From positions 620,001 through 684,000 of the forward strand of contig JADANN010000268.1 in assembly GCA_018806985.1 (NCBI GenBank): a stretch of 64,000 nucleotides of DNA, read 5' to 3'. Made by a program: the position numbers and the translations under genes. Below are positions 1 to 12,767 of this stretch, in pieces. Within the stretch, counting starts at the first letter, position 1; every line of letters starts with the position of its first letter. Source of the stretch: Angiostrongylus vasorum (taxonomy: Eukaryota; Nematoda; Chromadorea; Rhabditida; Metastrongylidae). The notes under the pieces are model-generated. The model did no database searches. It was not told where the DNA came from and saw only the letters and a list, made by a program, of their open reading frames with translations.

Positions 1-30
1 TGACACCTCTAACCATTGCGCCATACGAGT
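1..30 (-). repeat. SINE family A, 5' end fragment
   Basis: The window opens inside a minus-strand copy of the tRNA-derived SINE called family A here. Only the tRNA head with its A-box-like segment (reverse complement TGGCGCAATGGTTAGAGG) is present; the body lies outside the window. Confidence 0.6.
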
Positions 31-3000
31 GTTAAGGTACACTCATAAATACAGATGAAATTCTTTTGCAAAATATTTTGATGCTGAGATGACAGCTAGG
101 ACAACTAACATATAGCGCGGTTAGGAGCTGTTCTTAGCATATCACAAGAAAAAACCGTTAAACATTTGACGAATCGCTTAGCGCAAAAATCTATCTATCT
201 CTCCATTGGAATCCGAAATAATGATAATGACGGGAATGATGTTCATGACCGGATTAGAGCCAGTAAATCGCTCGGATTACGTTCATCGATGACGAGATGA
301 CCGGAGCACTTGTCGTTATTGCGGTGAACATCGACAGACAGCATCGACTCGATTTCGCTGTGTCAATGCTCGTCATTCCGTTGCCAGTCGTTTGCTTCGC
401 TTTCCTCCGCTTTGCAAGCATCGTTTCCTCTCTGGATATTACATATCGATTTTCACTCTATCCATTCTCCCTCTCTCTCTCATTCTCTCTCCCAGTCTCT
501 CTCTCCTCTTTGTGCTGCTCCTCTCGTTTGCCTAGACCTCGTCGCCTCGCTTGGCTGCCTTCGTAAGTAATTGCGTCACGGGTTTGCCACACTCTTCCAC
601 GTCTCGGCATCGATTTCTCGTTCTGGGGAGCTCCTTTTGCGATGTATAAAGTTTATACTCCTTAAATTTGTACTCAGGTCATCTCTGGAAACCTCGCAGT
701 AGCCAGACATCCAGCTAAACTCACTGTAATGTCACCTCCGTGACGAGTGTTCATCGACTCCCTTGACTTACTAGTTGTTCACGAAATCGATTCATCTCCC
801 TATCTTTGTCTCTTCTTACCTCCCTCCCTTAATAAATGTTGCTATTCTGCTTGGTGATGAGAAGAAGAGTTCAGAATTATTATCTTAAACGATCAAACCT
901 ACATGCACACGTACACAGATCCACCCCCGCAGCCCAGATCGCTGACCTAGTTCTTATCGACGCAGCGCTCTATTTCCGACTTGTGAATTCTAGTGATTGC
1001 TGCTGAGCAACTACAATAGCAACAATAGCAACAGTAGCAGCAGTAGCAGCAACAACAATAGCAACAGCAACGATTAGATGTTAATGAGCATGTTTATAAT
1101 GTCGTTGGATCGATATCGCATTCTTGAACAACTGCTGTTTGCTCAGCTCAACTCACGCGGATATCGTCGAGAGTCCCGATTATTCTATATTTGATGTCCA
1201 TAATATCCATTCATAATGTATGATTAGTTTTCGTGCACTCAACATCATTCAACAACACTGCAACCAGTGCTTTTTGTCTCCAAAGGTCTCCATTCTGTGT
1301 GTCATTCCGTAACCACATTTCAGCAACCATCTACAGAACATATCCCCTAGCTCTCTGTTCTTCGTCCACCTCTTCTTCTCGACTTTTCTTTTCCTTTTTT
1401 AGAGCCTTGTTTTCTACTTGGTTACTTGTTGTCGTGAGGTAATTTTGCTTTTATGTCATCGTTTTTTCCTCCATAACGTCTTCATTGTTTCGTGTTATCC
1501 GAAATGAAGACCGCTTTAAGGACACTCCCGTCCTCATACCCATTTCCAAGCCTCAACTCCTCTTCTTATCGATCCATGTCTAGATCCTAATTAACTGCAA
1601 CGACATTTTAATTTCCTCATAGGAATTGATGTTCGTAATTCTATGTCAAGTGGTAAGCTTGTACGCGAGAGCCATTGATGGCTTAATGGTCTCTAGACTG
1701 TCATAACCTTAGTTTCCATGGTTTTTCTTCTTATAGTACCCCTATGCAGTTTTTTCTCTCGACTTTTGTCCTCATTTCATCAAGCAGCATCAATGCGATG
1801 GTGAAATTTGAACTCATTTTCCAGTCATGCGAGTTTCCCATGACATACGTAACTCAAGAACTGAGCTATTTTTTCCCACTTGGTGACATTCTGCGTTCGA
1901 ACATTCAGCTTTTAAGTGAAATCTGGTGCCTTGTTTTCTGTTTTAAAATGTTTTAACAACTGTTATCAACTCCATTTAGAAAACAAGTTAAGAATTGATG
2001 TAACACCCTCTTTCAGTTACATAAAGTTCGAATGCGTGTTGAATCGAATGTTCGAATATTCGATGTATTCGACGACTCAGCATTTCTGTACAATATTCCA
2101 GAACCATTTAGGGAAAGAAAAAGAATTGGAACAAAACTAGGAGAAAAACGATAATAATCGACCCGAGTTTCCTGGAGCGATGAAAAGACCTACTTTGGCG
2201 CGGGACCTAGTTGGATAAAATTGAATAGGCGCTCGTATGATTCCTTAATGGTTTATCTAAAATTGAAGGCATCATTGTAATCTGTGTGTCTCTCTTTCAA
2301 TAATTCATCATGAGTATTTACTTAGATTGTTGTTTTCTCTTGGTATAAAGCAGATCAATAAATCAATAATAAAGTGGTTCATTGGACTACTATGACTAAT
2401 CCGGCCGTTGTTCGATTGGAGAAATTATGGAGCTACTACATTTGTGTCCCACGGATATCTCATTCTCGTATGCTGTATATGGTATGACCCTCGTCCCCTC
2501 TGCAGTCAAGCACGGACAATTCATTTGCCCTGAAAACAGTGGACTCAGTGAATTGATACGTTGACTTTGTTGTGACGAAGTTACTTTCCTTTTCGTGCTT
2601 GAATGTGTCTGCACGTTGACTCGACTAAAAACATGCAAGGAAGTGAATAGAAATTGTCTAAGAGGTACCTTACCCAACCACTAACTCCTGTGTCTACTCA
2701 AGAAAATGACAAACGCTAGTCATCACTAGACTAGTATTCCGCAGAAGAATCCGATTAAGAAGAAAGAACTCGAGTGGGAAAATACCTGCGTAATAAATAC
2801 CACGCTAGATTTGTAATCATAAGTTATGAATGTAGGTCTTCCAAAGAAGTTCATGTGTTTAAACCCTGTTGAGCAATGGGGTTTTCTTTCAACGCTGGCA
2901 CAATGAGTTTGCGATCCGGTCGTTTCACTTCTCCATACACTTCACAGATCACACGACACGTCCATAGATTTGCTGTGTTAGTGTTGGTGGTTTTTAGAGA

Positions 3001-5148
3001 GGACGTGGAACTGATATCAATGACCAGTAATAGGTGGGTACTCCTTCCACAGAAGAACTTAAAGTGGTGGTCCTCACACCAAGAAGTATAGTGCCCAAAA
3101 TGTGCATCAACCTAGTCGGACCTCTAAAGAGTAGCTATGGAGCACGTGTAATGACAGCCAATGGAGCTTTAAAGGATGTTTTTTTTGTGTTGTTCATACC
3201 ATAGTCCGATTATTGGTCGAATAGATATTGAAGTAATGTCTCGCATTCGGCTACAAATAATCGAATATTCGAAGCATTCCAGTTATGATGAGATTACGAA
3301 TGAGTAGTTTTTGTGGTAGTTGAACGCGAGAATAAATTTCCAATGAAATCGTGCATGTTTATGGTTAGAGTAGTCATTATGTATTGTAGCGCTATTGTCG
3401 CATTTGTTTATACGATCTATGGCATGTTGATCGACAACGTCATCTGTCACATCTCTGAAGCAGTCACTTGATGATGGCAACGTCTTCATGGTGACTTCTT
3501 CCAATTCTGTGACGTTCTCGTAAACGTTACACATATTAGAACACGGTGTATCCACATTTCTGGTTCCGATTTCTTCTTTTTCGCTCACAAAAACAACGTC
3601 TCATTGCACTTTCATTTTAGCTCGTGTTATACACTCGTCTCATGTTGCTGTTGCTGTTGCTGTTGTTGTTGTTGCTGCTTTTTGTCGCGGTCATTGTTGT
3701 TAATCGACTGAACTCAATCAGTCTTACGAGGCGATTTCTTTAGAAATTTTAAATTTTTAAAAGTGAATGTGAGATATCGTAGAGTGCAAAACATTCCATA
3801 AATACCACTGGTTCGCCATCAAATAACACATTCGTCCGGAATGTGATGATCTGATTTTGCAGAATAATAACGATGGAAAGGTGTCCCGTTTTATGTTCTC
3901 AACTTAGAGTTTGTAAACATTTTTATGGATGAATATAACCTTAACTGGCAGTAACAGTAAGAGTAATAGTAATAATAATCTTCCTGTTCCATCTATAATT
4001 CTTCTAATCATCGAGTAACATCAGGGATCGTACGAGTAAAGTCTCAATTCGACCTCATACAGCAGTGCTGTCCAACGTTTTTAGCTTGTCTCTGGAAACA
4101 CATGGTGCTCTTCTTCTTATGAAACCTTTATTCCTAAAGTTTTCCCTTCTCTTACGAGATACTGCTATGGATAGCTTGCTTAGCTCCTCAGTGCCATAGG
4201 TTTACTATTAGGTAGGCATTCAAACTGCAAATATCGATTTCTTCTCAGTGTTTGTGTGACATTGCAGTGGTAATGAACCTCAGTATTGTAGTTAGTTCAT
4301 CAAAAAGAACCACTCAGCCACGATCAGGTGTTGAACCATTGCGTAGGATGCTGTATAATTGGTAATAATACTAGTAATTGAAATAATGATAATAAGACGG
4401 TGTTGTTGAAAATGATAAAGTTGACGGTTATGGCAAACTTCGTGCCATTTGACGTCAAAGTCATCAACGAGTGAAATAACTACAAGATCTTAAAGTACAA
4501 ATTACCACGTTAAGTTCGTCCGCAATTGATGACCATGACCATGATTATGATGACGACCATGACGGCCCACAGCCCTACTAGGACCTTAACGTAAAAACTG
4601 AACGAAGCAATCTGTGTTAGTAATAAACATGTTGTGACGTCGAAGATGATGATTAAGGTGACGATGGTGGTAGATGAGATAGACGAGCGGAAGTTACTCG
4701 TCATGACGTCAACGCCGCAGTGCTTCCAGTATTCGACCAGTCAAACCACGGACCCTTCGGAATTATATGCAACCAACTGGTGATGTCATTGTCATGTAGA
4801 TTTGAACAACAAGAAGGCAAGGAAACCAAAATGAAATCCCACGACGTCAAATACTCGGATGGACGACGAATTATTCTGAATTAAGGCCGTATCATACGTG
4901 TGTGTCTTTCGAGAAATCACATCGGCCGATTTTACGATGGAATGGAATTGACTCTCTGGAAAGGTCACATACGTACTTATCCGCGCTCACCATACATCCA
5001 CAAACACATGCATACACGTGCATACATACACATATAAACACTTGCATACATTATAGTTATTTCTATATACATGTACATATATGTGTGTACATAACATGTT
5101 CACGCAAGCATGCATATATACACATGCACATATACATACAATAGAGGG
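31..5148. other. gene-poor flank with microsatellites
   Basis: I see no gene I can support here. The stretch holds a pyrimidine-rich tract (about 470-520), a CAG/CAA-type repeat (about 1,012-1,075), a GTT/GCT tract (about 3,645-3,685) and scattered short open frames without convincing splice sites. It could be intergenic DNA or a long intron of an off-window gene. Confidence 0.5.
3283..3588 (-). CDS. possible exon, unknown product
   Basis: A minus-strand open frame of about 100 codons has protein-like composition: mixed charge, an acidic segment ELEEVTMK, and cysteines at CSNMC. No start is convincing. The frame opens after TTTTTGTGAG, which could be a splice acceptor, so it may be a terminal exon ending at the TAA near 3,283. 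I do not recognise the family and see no partner exons nearby, so a chance frame is quite possible. Confidence 0.2.
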   Translation of the reverse strand: MSEKEEIGTRNVDTPCSNMCNVYENVTELEEVTMKTLPSSSDCFRDVTDDVVDQHAIDRINKCDNSATIHNDYSNHKHARFHWKFILAFNYHKNYSFVISS

Positions 5149-5424
5149 TAAAAGGATAAAGCTCTCGGCGTTGATCAATCCCTGATGGATGCGCCATGCA
5201 TTCGACTTCATTAAGCATCGTTTGGAGGTGACTGAATGCATATCTGGCCTTTACAATGACTCGCTGTGGCCTACCGATGTACTGAGCCAGTGCTGCTATC
5301 CTCTCGGACAAGTCTGGTACCAATTTGCCGACACCGGAGGGATGGAGGGCTTGGTGGGCCATGGGCACGGGGGATCGAATCCACATGTGTAGTGGCGCCT
5401 TCAACCACTGCGCCACACGCGCTC
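5149..5424 (-). repeat. SINE family A, near full length
   Basis: This is a tRNA-derived SINE. Its head (minus strand) contains GTGTGGCGCAGTGG (A-box-like) and GGATTCGATCCCC (B-box-like). A body of about 200 bp follows and ends in ATCAACGCCGAGAGCTTTATCC. The copy is inserted beside a TA-rich microsatellite. The open frames crossing it are SINE artefacts. Confidence 0.85.
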
Positions 5425-5448
5425 TATACATACGATACATATGCATAT

Positions 5449-5513
<65 letters not shown>

Positions 5514-5649
5514 CACATCGGTGGATATATATCTATGCATATTTATATATACACGCACACGTCCATATACACACATACAGACACATGCATTCATACACGT
5601 ATAGATACACATACGCTATACAGACAAATACATTCATATACAGACGTGC

Positions 5650-5704
<55 letters not shown>

Positions 5705-5705
5705 G
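5425..5705. repeat. (TA)n / CATA-rich microsatellite
   Basis: Long alternating TA runs (about 5,455-5,508 and 5,651-5,701) are separated by CATACACA-type variants. The region translates to meaningless Tyr/Ile-rich frames on both strands. Replication slippage is the likely origin. Confidence 0.9.
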
Positions 5706-6354
5706 ACATAAACGTGCCCGTAATGAATGATGAATAAAGAGCGAATAATGAATGACTAGTCATCGTCAACAAACTGCTATTCTACCATCATCGTCCATCA
5801 AAATGTCCCATATATCTGAACGTTTTAATCCTTCTTTTTTCTTATCCTTATAAAAACGAAAAGTACGTTATGTGGTTAGAAATGAATAACCTCTTCCTCT
5901 TTTCCACATTTTGGATCGCAATTTAGAGCTTCGTTGTGGACCAAAATTAGTTCTGATGGAGGACACTGTTATGGTCCCATTCGTTTGGCGTTCAACTACA
6001 GGCCATCCTACCGTTGCACTTCTTTCTCTTCAGGGTTTTTTTTCTGTTACCACCATATCTCTCTTCCTAGTGTAATGGACTGCGTTTTGTGACGTTGTTT
6101 GCCTTTCATCGTGAATAGAAAATCCTCCCAAATTGTGTTTTTGGTGTTGTTTCAGCCGATGATATTTCAAATTGCCATTTGAACGAAACGAGAAACACTT
6201 CGTAATTCATCATTTTCGGTGAATCAGAAGACGTTTTGATCTTTCAGTCCTATTCGTCATCGCCTGTGAAAAGACACTGTTGAATCGGAGAGGAAATCGT
6301 TCAGTTATAGAAATTCTAAAACCGTTTGATGTTAACCTAGAACATTGTCAGCTC

Positions 6355-6412
6355 GAGGTGCGGGATCGTATAAAGGATTCTGTGTCTGTTACAAGGCACC
6401 TCTAACCATTGG
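6355..6412 (-). repeat. SINE family A, head fragment
   Basis: This short piece resembles the tRNA head of family A on the minus strand: GGCACCTCTAACCATTGG preceded by a GGGATCGTA B-box remnant. No body sequence follows it. Confidence 0.4.
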
Positions 6413-6459
6413 TAAACATTTCTGTCCAAATATAGTGTCTACGTTCATTCTACACACTG

Positions 6460-7080
6460 AGAATCAGTTAGAAAGTGACGCAGGTCGCCGTGGGCACTGA
6501 TGTCAGACGTTGTCGAACAACGTTTAGTTTACATCGCCATCACATGGATGAGACGACACACAACGGAACGAAGCGAGTGAATGCAGTCTATCGCTTTGTC
6601 ACTGACGATCAGCAACGTGATGTCGTCGGACGGGTTCACCTGTCATCATTTCGACGATGATGGCGACACGACATGTTCTCATCCTGAACACTCAGAAACA
6701 TCAAGAATGTGATGCAGCTCGTTGTTGGCGCTGATCGGAATCGTTGTACATTTCCTTCCTTCACTATGTGAGCATTTCTACGAGATAAAACGATTGAATG
6801 GCTTAGATCGCTTCGTCATTGGCGATAAGCAACGTCATCTGTTCATCTTGAACACTCAGAAGCATCCAGAATGTGATGCAGCTCGTTGTCGGACAACTTT
6901 TCTTCCTTTACTACTTCAGCACTTCGACGAAACGAAGCAAATGAATGAATGTCATAGGTCGCTTCGTCATTAACGATCAGCAACGTGATTACGTCGGACG
7001 TATTCTCCTGACGTAACTTCGACGATGATGGTGACACGACATATGCTCATCCTGAACGCTCAAGAGCATCCAGAATGTGG
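6460..7080. repeat. diverged tandem array, ~170-200 bp unit
   Basis: A unit containing CATCCTGAACACTCAGAA followed by GAATGTGATGCAGCTCGTTG recurs near 6,677, 6,848 and 7,044, with a partial earlier copy near 6,470. Each unit also carries a CTTCGTCA-TTGGCGAT-AAGCAACGT segment (6,593, 6,810, 6,968). The copies differ by many substitutions, so the array is old. Short open frames in it are in different phases in each unit, arguing against a coding repeat. Confidence 0.65.
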
Positions 7081-7147
7081 TGCAGGTGGTTGTCGAAGAA
7101 CTCCTCTCTTCATTTCGTCGGCACGGCTCGTCGGGCGGGTTCTCGGC

Positions 7148-7176
7148 TTGTCGCTCGCTCGCTCGCTCGCTCGCTA
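7148..7176. repeat. (CGCT)n microsatellite
   Basis: A short perfect tetranucleotide tract reads GCTCGCTCGCTCGCTCGC, directly after the tandem array. Confidence 0.8.
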
Positions 7177-9260
7177 GTTCGACGCACACCTGTTTATACA
7201 CCACTGGTTGTCGATTTACTAAAATCGCTGATATTTGCTCAGTGTCATCTCGTCCGTCATCATATTTCGAACAGTTGATCTTCCTGCCTTCTCTTTCTTC
7301 TTCTCGACATCGCTACCCAGAACCATTCATTTCATTGCTTATGTTTTTTTTCTTCTCTTTCTTTCATTTCTTTCCAGATACTTCTACACAGCGTCTAAGA
7401 ATGTTCGAAAAAAGAAGACGGCTTATTTACTAGAATTCTTAAGAAAATAACCCATTATTCGAGCACGTAAAAGAATTATGACGATGAAAAAAGTAAAAGA
7501 GAAGGGAAGAAAAGAATGGAAGACATTTTTCTGTTCAATTTCCACTACATCGACGATGACGTCATAACTAATGTGAATGGAAATATTCGTCCGAATTGAA
7601 TCGTTTCAAACCAATCAAATGTCGCATGACTAATCAGTACTGGAATTTAGAAGCAGTAAAAAGTAAACAGTTTCTTTTACAGTTGTATGTAATAATCGAA
7701 TCGATTGGATCTTATCGATTTTCGCACAGTGGCACAAAATTCTATCAGTAAGAATCTTCCGACCGGAATGATTTTCTGATCCTCTATAAATAAAACAATA
7801 AATAAAATAATAAAGTTCGCTGCCACCATATTTATCGATTTTTCACGACTCTTTCTCAGACCCCTCTTTCTCTCTCCCTCTCTCTCTCTCTCTGTCTCTC
7901 TTGGATGGCATGGCTCCTGAATTTGATCATTATTGATCGATTCGTTTTGTAGAACCAAACGCACCAGTTGTTGCGCGTATTCTCTATAGACAATTTAATG
8001 AGAATAAAAAAAATTGTTCCCCTTTTTCGAGTGTTCCAGAAGTGCTTCGTTTCGTGACGATTTTTTTTCCTCCGGCTATTGACGTAGTGCTCGCTCACGA
8101 AGTGTTTCTCGTCCCATGAAATCGTGAAAACTCCAGCGTTGGTTGTTCCCTTTCCCCCGTTGTTGTTCCTGTTCTTGTCCGCCTATTCTCTTCATCGTGA
8201 TTTCATCATTTTCTTTCTCTTTTACGCGTTTCTTTTCCTGTTTTCCTATTCATTTTCATCACAGCATTTCTTCTTGACACAAACGAAGATCTTTTGTCGT
8301 CTCTCTGCTCTCGAAACTAATTCGATGGCGAAGAAGTGAAACTGGTTAAATGAATGTTCTCGTTCGACCTCGTCATTAGGGCATAATCGATCACCAACCG
8401 ACCGACTTCCTTCACATTCAGCGACGAACGACCATCGTCGGTAAGAACTCAACGAACCTACATAAATCACGTTTACATCAGAAAGAAGTTCCTGAAAAGT
8501 ACCTATAAAATCATGTTTTCTCATTTTTAGTAGGTTTTCTTTCGTCGCGGTTTTTCAGTTCATTCTACGTGTTCGTTGTTTGTATGACTGGCTGCTCAAC
8601 GACCCATTGACAAATATCAACAGCGCTAACGACGACACGATGTAAAGTGAAAAGACAACGAGTGAAAGAAAGAAAGAAAGAAAGAACGAAAGAAAGAAAG
8701 AAGGAAAGAAAGAAAGAAAGAAGGAAGGAGGGGAAAAAAAGGAAGAGGACGAAAGAAGGAAGGAAAGAAAAGAAACTGTGACGACAATCGATCGACCATA
8801 CACACAAAAAGAATAACGGTCGAGTAAAACGACGACCAAGAAATCGCCATGCACCGAAACGAACATGTGATCAATTCCTCGACTAGTCAATTTCCTCTTC
8901 TAGAGGGGCGTTTTCCTACAGATTTTCTTCGCTTTCTTTAGCCTTCTCTTTACTCTTCGGGTATCCATGATGTCAGTTCGTTGCTATCATCGTCGGTGAC
9001 CTCATGCCTGGCCTAAGCGTCCTATGACGTCATTAATGATGTGTACGAGTTTTCGCGTGCTGGCTGATCTTCATTGAAAATCATCTAGGCGAATGGTGAT
9101 TGTCATTATTAACAGTGGCATTAGATTGTTGTTGTTTCTATGGTTACCGTTACTAATGCTCACTTCAAATCGCCACATTCTGTTTTCCATACAGTCGCCA
9201 GTAAACGTCTCCATTGTTTTCCTCTAAAAACCATAGCTGGACATTTTATTACGTTACTGT
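7177..9260. other. low-complexity gene-poor stretch
   Basis: I see no supportable gene. The region has a (CT)n tract (about 7,862-7,900), pyrimidine-rich runs typical of nematode intergenic or intronic DNA, and a purine-rich GAAA tract at 8,660-8,770. Open frames here are made of Ser/Phe/Leu runs. Confidence 0.5.
8660..8772. repeat. (GAAA)n/(GGAA)n purine tract
   Basis: About 110 bp of nearly pure purine on the + strand is built of GAAA units with GGAA interruptions. It gives Ser/Phe/Leu-rich frames on the minus strand. Long purine-pyrimidine mirror tracts can adopt triplex (H-DNA) structure. Confidence 0.85.
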
Positions 9261-9261
9261 A

Positions 9262-9520
9262 CTATTTCTTAATAGTCGGCGTTTCGGTGGACTTGGCCTT
9301 CTTCAGAACTTGGAAAGGTTATATTACCTGCAAGCCTAAAGTCGGCGAAATCTCTTCAAAACCTCGACAACAAAACCCGGACAGGTAAGTTTCAGTCGCA
9401 CACAGGAAACGAGAAGAGAAGGTACTCGAAGCTACTATCGATCTGCTGTTAGCTACTACTAATCAATAATGGAACAACAACAACCTCATGTGAGCTTATC
9501 GAGAAAACGCCGAGTTATTG
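9262..9520. repeat. PLE-related repeat with hammerhead-like module
   Basis: On the minus strand the segment at about 9,268-9,305 reads AGTT-CTGAAGA-hairpin-GAAACGCC-GACT. AGTT and GACT can pair as stem I and the core matches CUGAnGA...GAAA. At the other edge (about 9,481-9,505) is the family terminus CAACCTCATGTGAGCTTATC, which recurs at 13,090, 40,805 and in part at 18,958. The + strand open frame here is the repeat read through. Confidence 0.45.
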
Positions 9521-9529
9521 ATCGATACT

Positions 9530-10888
9530 GAGGTTGATAAAAAGTCGATCTTGGGAATTGCACTTTATTTCTTTTCGTTTACATTCCTTTGTTAAAGGAC
9601 ATCACTAATTATGATGTGTTTGGAAATACATTCATGTCTCGTTTAGTGAAAACATAAAGCTTGGTCAAAAAAGGTCCCGAAATAGACTTTTTTTCCGTGA
9701 TAGCGTTTCAGTCACAATGTTTTTTTCTTGTTTTTTTCTTTCCGAGACATAAATTTTTGTTTTGAAAGGAGACGTTATACGACTTTATTAGGAAGTATAG
9801 ACGATTGTGCTTCTTTTTCGCTCTTCTTGACTTTCTATGTGACATAAATAAGATCCGTCGAGGTCCCGCAACGAATTGCTGCATTCTGTATGAATGCGTG
9901 CTCTTCTGCATAAGCCGAGTTTTTTTTGTGAATATTTGTCTCATACTGGCTGCTGATGTTTGCAGATTTCGATATTTTTCGTCGTGATCATCGGAGACAA
10001 TGTTAATGTGTGAAGCATTCACCTAACTATTTGTATAAAATCGTAGTAAAATCTTAGGTTTAAGTATTTTATTCAATCATAGACGGCTTTATCGATTACG
10101 CTGTTAGACGAGCCTTCCTGGGTCCGTGGTAGACTAAATGCCTACCGTAATGAAGTAATTTTTAGCTACCAAGGGTTCGATTTTTGAGAACTGTATCAGT
10201 TTCCTGACATCTCTTATGACAAATCTGGTAACTTTCTATGTGTTCATAAATAAGAATGACGCTCCGATGAAGTGAACCATTGCGGGATGAAAACCATTGT
10301 TGAAGAAAATTAAGCCCTAGTATTAGAAAGTCAACTAAAAGTTGTACTTGGTCAATTTATGCTGCAAAAAGAACTGTTGTTAGTTTATTAAAAGGGTTGT
10401 GAGGAGAACTTGAGAACAGAACTCTTCAGTGAAGCTTTGAATTTCGAAGAACATCCTGCTAAACTGCCTCCTTCCTCAGAAGGATTCTGTTTCACGCCGC
10501 ACGACTTCCTCTAGCACGACGTGGTTGCCAGCTTTATCAGTGGCAAGAGGTTTCTTTAGATTTCATTGAGAAAGTCTTAACAAAGAATCCAATACCAGTT
10601 CAGTTAAACCACGAATCCTTTAAAGCACTCGAGATTTTTCGTGTGAAATGGCCGTTCGCGTACGTAGGTAAATATCAGTCGAAATCGCTGTGAACGTTGT
10701 TTGCCGAAATTATCACCATAAGTTGTTCTTCAGCTTCGTTTTTATAAGTTCCGTTTCTGGAGACATTCATGGACCGCGAATCAGTCCAGTTATATTTTTT
10801 GTGTGAACTCGGAGATTAAGGAAAAAGGGTCACTTGGCTTTTCTGGTTTTGGTTTTGGGATTTAAATGCCAATGGTTAAGCTTTTTGA
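9530..10888. other. gene-poor stretch, weak tRNA-like piece
   Basis: I see no supportable gene. Near 10,112-10,180 a tRNA-like order occurs (GTCCGTGGTAGACTAAATGCC, later GGGTTCGATTTT), but the arms do not fold well enough for a tRNA gene, so it is probably a SINE head remnant. Confidence 0.4.
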
Positions 10889-11548
10889 GTAGGCAGCGAA
10901 AAAGTACTTAAACGAAATACAACCACAATGGTGCTAAGATGTTTGCAAAAGTCAGACCCTAGGCCAGATTCAAACCCGCCATTACCCTTTCGCGGGGTCG
11001 TGTGTTACCCACTGCATCATTGAGGCCCTCGCTTTGCCTTACTTTCATCCGGTTTTTACACCCTAACCGTACCAGCAGCAATTAGCCGTCAACGGGAATG
11101 ATCTTTGGAGCACAAATCGGCATTGAGTCCAGTTAAGCTGAGGCTGTAGTCGAACTCACAATTTGTGACTTTGCATCTACTGCCTCGTATTTTTTCATGG
11201 CAAGGTATTATGTGAAATACACCCACAAGGATGCTGAAACGTGAGAAAGAATTACACATTGTGATTTCGACTACAGTTTCGGCTTAAAAGGGCTCAATGC
11301 CGATTTGTGCTCCCTAAGATCATTTCCGTCGACGGGTAATTGCTGCTTGTACGGCTAGGGTAAAAACTGGATGAGAGCAAGGCAAACCAAGGGCCTCAAC
11401 GATGCAGTGGGTAACACACAACCCTGCGGAAAGGGTAGTCGCGGATTTGATTCTGGCCTGGGGTCTGACTTTTGCAAACATTTCAGCATCGTTGTGGTTG
11501 TATTTCACATAGTGCTCTGCCATGAAAAGAAAAACAATAGGCAGTGAA
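10889..11548. repeat. fold-back repeat, family C (two inverted copies)
   Basis: A + strand copy (about 10,889-11,190) starts at GTACTTAAACGAAATACAACCACAATGG and runs to ACTTTGCATCTACTGCCT. A short second start (11,195-11,250, AAGGTATTATGTGAAATAC) follows, then a minus-strand copy (about 11,250-11,548) ending TTGTGGTTGTATTTCACATAG. The arms align over almost 300 bp, so transcripts could form a long hairpin. No transposase is encoded; the element looks non-autonomous. Confidence 0.75.
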
Positions 11549-11671
11549 TATAAAGACACACATATCGTTTAAACGATTATACTCACAGAAGAATGGTTTG
11601 GAGAAACACTTTACTAAACCAGCTCTCTCTCTCACCTTCGGCGTAAACAACCAATATGTTTGTTTAGATTT

Positions 11672-11905
11672 TTCAACTCACACGAGGTTGTTACATAATC
11701 TTTGTTCGGCTAACGTTTCGACATCTTCGTCTTCTTGAGATCGAATGTTCCGAGTCGATGGTCCGCAGTCATTCGTGCTCTTCCTCCGGGCAACGCTCCA
11801 ATCAAGGAGACTGAACTCGACGACGTGGACCAGTAACGCCAGTACGAACGACTGTGGACCATCGACTGGGATCATCATTTCTGAAAAAGTAAGCTGAATA
11901 GTCTA
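11672..11905. repeat. family D fold-back/PLE-like repeat, degraded
   Basis: The left part carries ACACGAGGTTGTTACATAAT and TTCGGCTAACGTTTCGACATC. The internal CGAGTCGATGGTCCGCAGTC (about 11,753) recurs inverted as GACTGTGGACCATCGACTGG (about 11,850). It is the same family as 12,768-13,108 and 40,655-40,830. The hammerhead-like module is damaged (CUCAAGA instead of CUGAnGA). Confidence 0.6.
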
Positions 11906-12767
11906 AAGAAACGTGTAGTTTGGGAGAAGCTTGAAGAAAAAGAGAAGAAGAAAGCCAACTAGTTACCGTGGTTGGTAGTGCGCAAGACGGACGGAACATC
12001 TGGTTGTTACGTCGGTCATCGTCCATTAGTGTAATTCATTCGGCCAATACGACTGTGTGTTCCTCTTTGTTCCCAGCGTCAAATGTCCTGTGCTTCATCG
12101 GTTTCTCACTGGACTGCAGTAGAAGCTTAACCCGTAAGATGTTTTTCTTAGGTTTTCTTGTCATCGTATAGTACGAAACTAGGCCTACCTAGTATTCCTA
12201 TGTTGAGTACGTCTCTAGAAGAACATCTTTCTTAGAATGCTGTCACATTTAAATGATATAGAAACTATTCTTTGATGCTTACTTAGATCTAGTGTCTTCA
12301 ACGACTGAGAACATTCGCAGTATCTGTCAAAGTTTAACTACTGAGGAGTCGAACATGTTTACGGCGCTCTCCCTAGTCAAACTTTTCCTTTTTAGAGTTC
12401 GAACATCGGTCCTTTATCGTAATTCGATCAAGTTTTTCCTTTTTTTCCGAACCGTTTCGACGTTGAGGCCAGGCATCAGCACAGTATATCGTTTCCACTT
12501 TGGTTAGGGTTCATTTTATGATCACATAGATGGTTTACAATCCTAATCTCTCAGATTTTAATGAAAATTACAAACGGTAGATGTCCATCCCTCTATGGAC
12601 TTGGATCACTTATTTATTGTTTGTTTTACTATTCACAAAAATAGCGTGCTGTTTTCTTTCCATAAGAGTTGGTCCGCTGCTGGATCGCTGCAGCGGACCG
12701 TAAAAACGTGAAAACGAGCATTGCTACCAAATTGAGTACATTGAACCCAGCTGTTATGTATTCTTTC

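Noticed and set aside
5063..5772. Tyr/Ile-rich open frames on both strands
   Set aside because: They are translations of (TA)n and CATA repeats.
8246..8524. Minus-strand 92-codon frame
   Set aside because: Mixed composition but no splice support and overlaps pyrimidine-rich low-complexity DNA.
10112..10185. Possible standalone tRNA gene
   Set aside because: B-box-like GGGTTCGA is present, but no cloverleaf can be drawn and no acceptor stem closes.
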